Origin: Salvator merianae
Taxonomy: Eukaryota > Chordata > Lepidosauria > Squamata > Teiidae
DNA: 64,000 nt
Direction: 5' to 3'
NCBI GenBank assembly: GCA_003586115.2
Contig: QVOM02000034.1
Location: 114,405,571 to 114,469,570, forward strand
Below are positions 58,356-64,000 of the stretch, piece by piece (position 1 is the stretch's first letter; each line of letters starts with the position of its first letter). The translations under genes and the position numbers were made by a program. The notes beneath the pieces are model-generated. The model saw nothing but the letters and a program-made list of their open reading frames with translations, had not been told where the DNA came from and did not search any database.

Positions 58356-59064
58356 CCTAGAATCCATTTGTGTACTCCAAGGTCTCCAACTTACTAGAGA
58401 AGGGAAAGACTTTTAATTCCTTGGCTAGTGATGGAAGGCTAACTAAAATATATGTTCCACCATGGCAGCAGTGGCATGTGACCATCTTCTGTGCACTTGC
58501 TAAAGGACTACTACCTTTTTATCTGGTCCACATATAAGACAAGAGTTCAGATAGAATCTTTTTGTCCACATGCCTCCACCCATGTGAGAAATGGGAGAAT
58601 CCCCAGTGTTTAATTCAACTGGAGCTGGTAAACCTAATCTAAACGATACAAAGAAAGGTCAAAAACATGTTCACATGCCATGTGACATGGGGGCTGCTGC
58701 CTACAAAACTTCTTTGGTTGATGTTAAAAGTTGTCTTTGTAAAGTGTGAAAATTGTTCAATTTTACTGCATCAACGTTTCATCTGAAAAATGAGGACTTT
58801 TCTTGGCTTTTTAATGGTGTATCTGCCAAGGGCATTGCTGACAGTTAACTTATAAGTAGTCTAGCTATAAACTAGGAGAGTCTAGTGTTGGGTATGCAGA
58901 ACCATACAGGACCATAGATAAGATAAATGAAAATCGGTTCCCTTAAGCTAACATGGATTGCTTATTCCAGCAGTTGCATTCTGAAATGTTCAGTTCTGCA
59001 TTCTTTCATCAACAGGCAAGTTAAAGTTAGTGTTTACTCTCAGATACTGTTACTGTTTATAGTG
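58356..59064. other. No gene seen
   Basis: AT-rich. Confidence 0.4.
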
Positions 59065-59145
59065 TGTGCATTTTACATTCTGTTGTTATTGTTGTAATCT
59101 GCCCTGCGACCTTTGGATATAGGGCAGGATAAAAATACAAACTAG
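59065..59145 (+). repeat. LINE 3'-end fragment
   Basis: TGTTGTAATCTGCCCTGCGACC...GGGCAGGATAAAAATACAAAC, the same pattern as at 18226-18290, followed by A-rich sequence. GAT and ATT short repeats follow at 59191-59233. Confidence 0.6.
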
Positions 59146-59429
59146 CAAACAAATGTCTTATTAAATAGAACAACCTACAGTATATTGGTCTGATGATGAT
59201 GATGATGATTACTACTGCTACTATTATTATTATTTTGCTTTATTGAAATTACTAGGTCAATATTTAATTGCAGTATGGCATAGGTCATGGCATTTCCTCT
59301 TTCCACACTGTTTACATAATCTGAAATCTAGATCTACTCCAGAAAGATATATATTTCCTATGTCAGTGAAAGGCATTTGTGATAGAGCCATAGGATATTT
59401 ACACACTCGATCTCTGTACCCCAGGACAA

Positions 59430-59793
59430 AGCATGCCTCCCCATCCAGTGAATCACAAGCTGTCCTAAGCTGGGGCAGCGCACCACTGGAGCAGGACAGG
59501 GCCATCCATATTCAGATGGCCCATCCCACTCCATGCCTAGCTGCTGCTTCTGAAGAGCCCTCAGATGCAGTGCTGGGGCTCCAAAGTCCATGAACTTTCA
59601 TCCCCAGCCTCCACAGTTTCCAGCCTGGCTAGTTTGAGGGTGAACCTACTTCTGACAGTGCTTCCTGAATCACCTCTGAAAATGATCTCCAACCGTAATA
59701 CCAGACCATGGGGATGTGCCACCCACACACTTCTGTGGTCTAGTATATCAGCCCTGGCCAATTTGTAGACCTCAGTGTTGAGGTCTACAACTA
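59430..59793. repeat. Probable GGCC-family interior fragment
   Basis: AGTGCTGGGGCTCCAAAGTC and GAACTTTCATCCCCAGCC recall the GGCTCCAAGGC / GAACTTTCATTCCAGCC text of 19104-19620. Termini were not found. It is split from about 60593-60730 by the TA-flanked element. Confidence 0.35.
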
Positions 59794-59795
59794 TA

Positions 59796-60590
59796 CCGTG
59801 TTTCCCCAAAAATAGGACCTACCCCGAAAATAAGCCCCCCCTTGTTTTTTGGGAGGTCTGCTAATATAAGGCCTACCCAGAAAATAAGGCCCCACCTCAC
59901 TCACCCGGCTGCCCATTGCTGCGTTGCTCCATGGCTGAGGCGCGGGGCGGGCAGGTGGCTGCGTTGCTCCAGGGAGCCTTAACCCTTTCGCTCCGGGAAG
60001 GGGCTTCGCCGTGTGCAGAGGCGTAGTGAGGGGGAGGCGGATGGGGCGCTGCACCCCAGGCATCCAGGCGGCACGTCCCGGGCCGGGCAGCCAACAGAGC
60101 CAGGGCCCTGCCCGCCGGCACCTTCGCTCGTCACCCCACCCATTGCATGTGTGTGGGTGGGGCCAGTGAGTGCGCATGCATGTGGGCGGGGTGACCAAGC
60201 GTTCCAGCGGGCGGGCCAACGAGCGAGGGCGCCGGCTGGCATGCAGGCGGGGCAACAAGCGAGGGCACCAGCCAGCATGCAGGTGGGGCAACGAACGAGG
60301 GCGCTGGTGGGCGGGGTGATGAGCGAGGGCGCTGGCCGGCAGGCGGGGCAACCGAGCGCGCCGGCAGGTGGGGTGACGAGCGAGGGCACCGGTGGGCGGG
60401 GCCCTGGCTCCATGGGTGCTCACTGGCCCCGCCCACACGCACGCCGGCACGCTCGTTGACCCCGCCCACACGCCGGCGCGTGTGAATTCTTCTTCATGGA
60501 AATATAAGACATTCCCTGAAAATAAGACCTAGCACATTTTTGGGAGCACAAATTAATATAAGACACTGTCTTATTTTGGGGGAAACACGG
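59796..60590. mobile_element. Tc1/mariner-type MITE (CCGTGTTTCCCC ends), 795 bp
   Basis: The terminal inverted repeats CCGTGTTTCCCCAAAAATAG and TATTTTGGGGGAAACACGG are flanked by TA at 59794-59795 and 60591-60592, the duplication typical of Tc1/mariner elements. Subterminal AAAATAAG motifs (GAAAATAAGCCC, GAAAATAAGACC) recur at both ends. The middle is a GC-rich minisatellite. No transposase is present. Confidence 0.85.
59930..60485. repeat. GC- and CpG-rich minisatellite inside the mariner-type element
   Basis: Tandem variants of GGCGGGGCAACGAGCGAGGG plus a CGCCGGC-containing linker, about 35-42 bp per unit and about six clear units from 60180 to 60410, with inverted relatives towards both edges (for example CTCGTCACCCCACC near 60128). 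CpG density is far above the rest of the window. Confidence 0.85.
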
Positions 60591-60592
60591 TA

Positions 60593-62903
60593 CTGGGCCA
60601 GAGTTCCATTTTGGATGCCCTAGGCCAGTTTGTGCTTTGTTCAGTACAAACGAAGTCTGATTAGGGGTTCTGCAGGGCTGTACTAACTAACCCACAGAAG
60701 GCAGAGGCCTACACCAGACCATGGCCCAGTCTACCATCCAATGCTAAAAGTGCCTTGCTTTTGGGAACTGAATGTGTCACCATTGCATCATTGCATCATT
60801 GCAAATGCTATCTCAAAAACAACAGGGGTCATATATTTTGCATAAGATATTATTATTGAATTATCGGGTTTTACTCTGATTCTTCCAGTGTGGCCTGCTG
60901 AACTGCTGAACTCATTCTAATTGTTTTCCCAGTTTATAAAAGTCTGCACCAGGAACTATAACAAATCAGTCTGCCAGTAGCGGTGTTTGCTGTCTGCTCC
61001 CTTGTATGGGCTGCTGCAGCAAAATGTTTAGTACTAGATTTTGTAGTCTGGGTAGTATCTGGTGGATAATGTCTTTTTCTTAACTTGTATGGATCCCTAG
61101 TGATTTAATAAAATGTCATGTAAGATTTAAGATCTTTGTAAGATAGCATATCAAGACCAGATGACCAGTTGCAGTAACAATTATCTAGTAAGGGCCAAGA
61201 GGTGGACCAGCATAGGCATGGAGATTATAATGTCATTCGAGGAGATTATGCAGTGTGCAGAGCCCAACACCATTTTGACAGGGTCCAAAATGGCACACTC
61301 CCAGGGCCATTTCCAGTGCACCATGAGAATCCCCCTTGCCTGCAACTTTAGAGGCCAGAGAACTTTCATTCCAAATGTAGGCTAGGACAGGCAACTATCT
61401 TGTGGACAGCTGCTGATACTCTCCCCAATGCCTCCTATTCCTGGCCCAAATCACTTGTTTCAAGCCAGATGTTGTCCACATCACTCACCAAAGCATGCAG
61501 TACAAAAGCCTTGGGCTTTTTACCTGAAATCATAAATACATAAATACATGGAATACAATTTCATATAACTGTTTTTTATTATTACTATTATTATTATATT
61601 GTCTCTTCCTTTTAACAGCAAGACTTATTTTTCTTCACTTTTTTTGCTGTTTTGGGGTGCTATCCTCTTTTTTTTTTTCCTATGAGCACTCTGGATAATG
61701 ATGACTGGTGAGCTTTGTCTTCCAAGAGGTGAAGAGCAAGGCATGTAAAAAGAAGTGGTAGCATGGCAATGATTGCACAGCACAATTAATGCACCACAAA
61801 AATGTAGGGATAGCATGTTCATGCTGTGTCATGGTGTACTGGATGTGCTGAATAAGTGTTAGCAGCCTCACAGACCCACACCCATCTAGCTACCATCCTG
61901 CTGAGTAGAAGATTGGGAGCACCTACCTGCTGTATCCTACCTGCAGGATAATTAGTCTGGCTGATTATCTTGCAACCCTGGTCTGTGGCAGAGCTACTGG
62001 GAAGACACCAATCCCAATGGACATAATGGTTGATGCACACATTAGCCAACCTCAGTTGAAACATGAATAAAGGAAAGAAGGGTGAACATAAGCTCTGAGT
62101 TACTGAATGTGGTGGAGGTCTTTCTGTTCTTATAGCTCCAGGCCCTGCATCCCAAACTGCTGTACAGTGTGTCTGGACTAGTCCATCGTAATGAGGAAGT
62201 TCACAGAACCTCCTCTAGCAGGTTCTGAGTTGAGTCCTGACTGGAAAAGCTCATCTGATCTTCTTCTGCCTCCATTCTATATCTGTCTTAGCTCTTATTC
62301 TCCCCAGAGGCTCTCCTCTTTCTATCTTAGTCCTGCTACTGTCTTCACCAAACTTTTTTTTTAGTTTCCTCTGCCTGCCTGCCTTCCCAACCATTGTTCT
62401 AGCCAAATGTTGTTCTCATCACACAAATACATTCAACTTTTTTACCTCCCCGGTCATCTCCCCTTCCTGAACCATGTTTTGCAGTTGCACCATCTTAACA
62501 AATGATGGCAGAAACTGGTTCTGAAAGATGCAATGATAAAGCAAGTAAATGTTGACTGGGGAGTAGTGTTATCGATATTTCAAATGGCAAAAAGAATAAT
62601 CACTTTAAAAAAAAAAAAAAAAAAAGCTAAATTTAAACAGTAGCATTAATGATAAAAACAGTACGCAAATGCATCTACAGCACATCCCTCTCAATGTAAT
62701 AATAACCAGCAGGGCATGTTAAAATGTCGTAGAAAAGCAGGAAGCAGTACGACCTTTGCAAATCTTCCACCCTGTTGATCAAAGATGGTCAAACTGTACT
62801 GCTGCAAAAACTACAGCTCTGCTTGAGACCCAGACAATCTGGTCAATAGCAAGGAATGTTGGGAGTTGTAGCTGAACAGCTAGGTGGCCACAGATTGGCC
62901 ATG
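60593..62903. other. No gene seen; fragments of GGCC-family interiors
   Basis: About 60593-60730 and 61180-61440 resemble interiors of the TTTACC subgroup (TTTAGAGGCCAGAGAACTTTC). The remainder is AT-rich, with an A-run at 62607-62624. Confidence 0.35.
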
Positions 62904-63721
62904 GGCCTGTTTGTAGGGATGTGCACAAATGGAATTTGCATTTGCAATTCACTGTCAAGAGTGAAAATCTCTATTTTCATTTCATAAGCAGATTGCAATG
63001 CTGAAAAAGGAGTTTTTCGTGTTCATTTTCATGGTTTTTGCAGGGATTTCCCAATTGAAAATGCCATTTCATGGGTTAAAATACAGCAAAAATGCAAATA
63101 TTTGAATGAATATTCTGCTTTCACAAAAGAAGGGGCTAGTGCATTTCAATTGAATGCTGAAAATGCAAAAAAGCACATTTTTTATTTGATTGGAATGTCT
63201 ATGAATGTGAAATATTCAATCGAATGTTTGAACGCAAAACAAATTTTGCACATCTCTACTTATTCATACTTGTCAGTGTAGAATGGTATAATTATATTAT
63301 CCTATGTCTGAACAGATCCAGAGATGCATTGGCCATCTGCACTGCAAGAGCTAGAACAGCCCTAACCAAGCTTCTTGCACTTGCAGTGCAGATGCCGGTC
63401 CACCTACCACGATACTGGCCATGGAAATGTACAGCCACTGTCGTGGCAACCAGGGATGTGGTGCACAACTGTAAAGCTGCAACCACAGCCATGCCATGCT
63501 ACAGCCTACAATGTTCACACCCAGAAGCAGGTGCAAATGCTGCTGACCAGGAGCAGTCCAGCTGCTCCCAGTCAAGTTGTGGACAGTGATTTAGCTGTCC
63601 ACAGCTAGTAGTATTCAGGAGTGACTGCTGATGCACCCAAACACTGTGGGCTCCACAGAATGACAACACACTTTGCTTGTGAGAATCTGGATGCTCACTA
63701 GCAACAAAGTGCAAACAGGTC
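62904..63721. mobile_element. GGCC-terminus MITE interrupted by a hAT element
   Basis: The left end GGCCTGTTTG is cut after ten bases by the hAT element. The family continues at 63259 with TTCATACTTGTCAGTGTAGAATGG and ends GCAACAAAGTGCAAACAGGTC. The flanks CCATG (62899-62903) and CCATA (63722-63726) match 4 of 5. The interior has the CACACTT-subgroup blocks in inverted order, with the hairpin at the left. Confidence 0.8.
62914..63258. mobile_element. Short hAT-type MITE nested in a GGCC-terminus MITE, 345 bp
   Basis: Begins TAGGGATGTGCACAAATGG and ends CAAATTTTGCACATCTCTA. The flanks CCTGTTTG (62906-62913) and CTTATTCA (63259-63266) look unrelated but are each two transitions from CCTGTTCA, the sequence the host terminus should have, so an eroded 8-bp duplication fits. 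Confidence 0.82.
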
Positions 63722-63726
63722 CCATA

Positions 63727-64000
63727 TCTCCTCACGAGCTGATTGGAATCGATGTGAAAATTAGTTCAAAACATGTGAAAGACACTGGTTTACCTAAGAC
63801 TTACTTTGCTGGCAGATAACCATATAGCATATTGCATTTCCTTTGAATAGAAAATAGATTTTTTTTTCTTTTTTTCAAAAAAAATCTCATGCTGGTGTAA
63901 ATCAGAAATAATTGAAGTCTCAAAAGACATGTGGTGGTAGTATAAGTGAGAGGAGACACATTATTCATAATTATTTACAGTGTGCTTGACACAGTTTCTG
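63727..64000. other. No gene seen
   Basis: AT-rich with T and A runs (63859-63887). Confidence 0.4.

Noticed and set aside
59791..60471. 226-codon minus-strand ORF (Pro/Arg/Ala-rich), the longest in the window
   Set aside because: It lies entirely over the GC-rich minisatellite of the mariner-type element. GC richness suppresses stop codons, and several overlapping frames on both strands are also open.
1..64000. CRISPR arrays, bacterial operons, phage genes, endogenous retroviral gag/pol/env
   Set aside because: No regularly spaced identical repeats with unique spacers, no operon-like ORF packing, and no LTR pair or retroviral protein motif were seen on either strand. The only reverse transcriptase text is the non-LTR LINE at 48-50 kb.

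Overview
This window looks like non-coding nuclear DNA from a vertebrate, most likely a squamate reptile (lizard or snake). The basis is the repeat content: a decayed L2/CR1-group LINE, a CR1 3' end with its octamer-like tail, a tRNA-derived SINE remnant, many short non-autonomous DNA transposons, and frequent microsatellites (ATT, TTTTA, CA, TA, GT). The species is an inference from repeat style; no search was possible. There is no bacterial gene organisation, no CRISPR array, no intact RNA gene and no complete protein-coding gene. It is best read as a gene desert or the interior of large introns.

The dominant content is DNA-transposon debris. Family 1 (hAT-type) has termini near TAGGGATGTGCA and 8-bp target-site duplications (TSDs). 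Copies lie at 204-985, 4203-4903, 11876-12702, 32621-32955, 38063-38757, 48048-48356 and 62914-63258, with a partial right end at 1-116. The two longest foldback members are chains of hairpin modules shared between copies. Family 2 has termini near GGCCTTTTCACACTT or GGCCTTTCTGCACTTACC and 4-5-bp TSDs. It is the most abundant, with more than a dozen full or partial copies. Smaller families are a pair of near-perfect 134-138-bp palindromes (39532-39669 and 56175-56308), a group with GCTRYATCTCCA-like ends (47201-47472 and others), and one TA-flanked Tc1/mariner-type element (59796-60590) filled with a GC-rich minisatellite.

Retroelements: one LINE runs from about 47870 to 50612. It is split by a hAT insertion and by a second dispersed repeat, and its reverse transcriptase is broken. 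Other LINE 3' ends are scattered. The second dispersed repeat also occurs at 35365-35611 (minus) and 53830-54115 (plus).

Nested insertions give a relative order of events: LINE before hAT (48 kb), GGCC element before hAT (63 kb), and a hAT hosting a small GCTG-end element (38.6 kb). Three minus-strand segments with plausible splice signals (13288-13425, 22112-22180, 25173-25237) are the only hints of host exons. All three are weak and unidentified. The most useful outcome here is the description of the two MITE groups, their TSDs and their internal hairpin architecture, rather than any new protein system.
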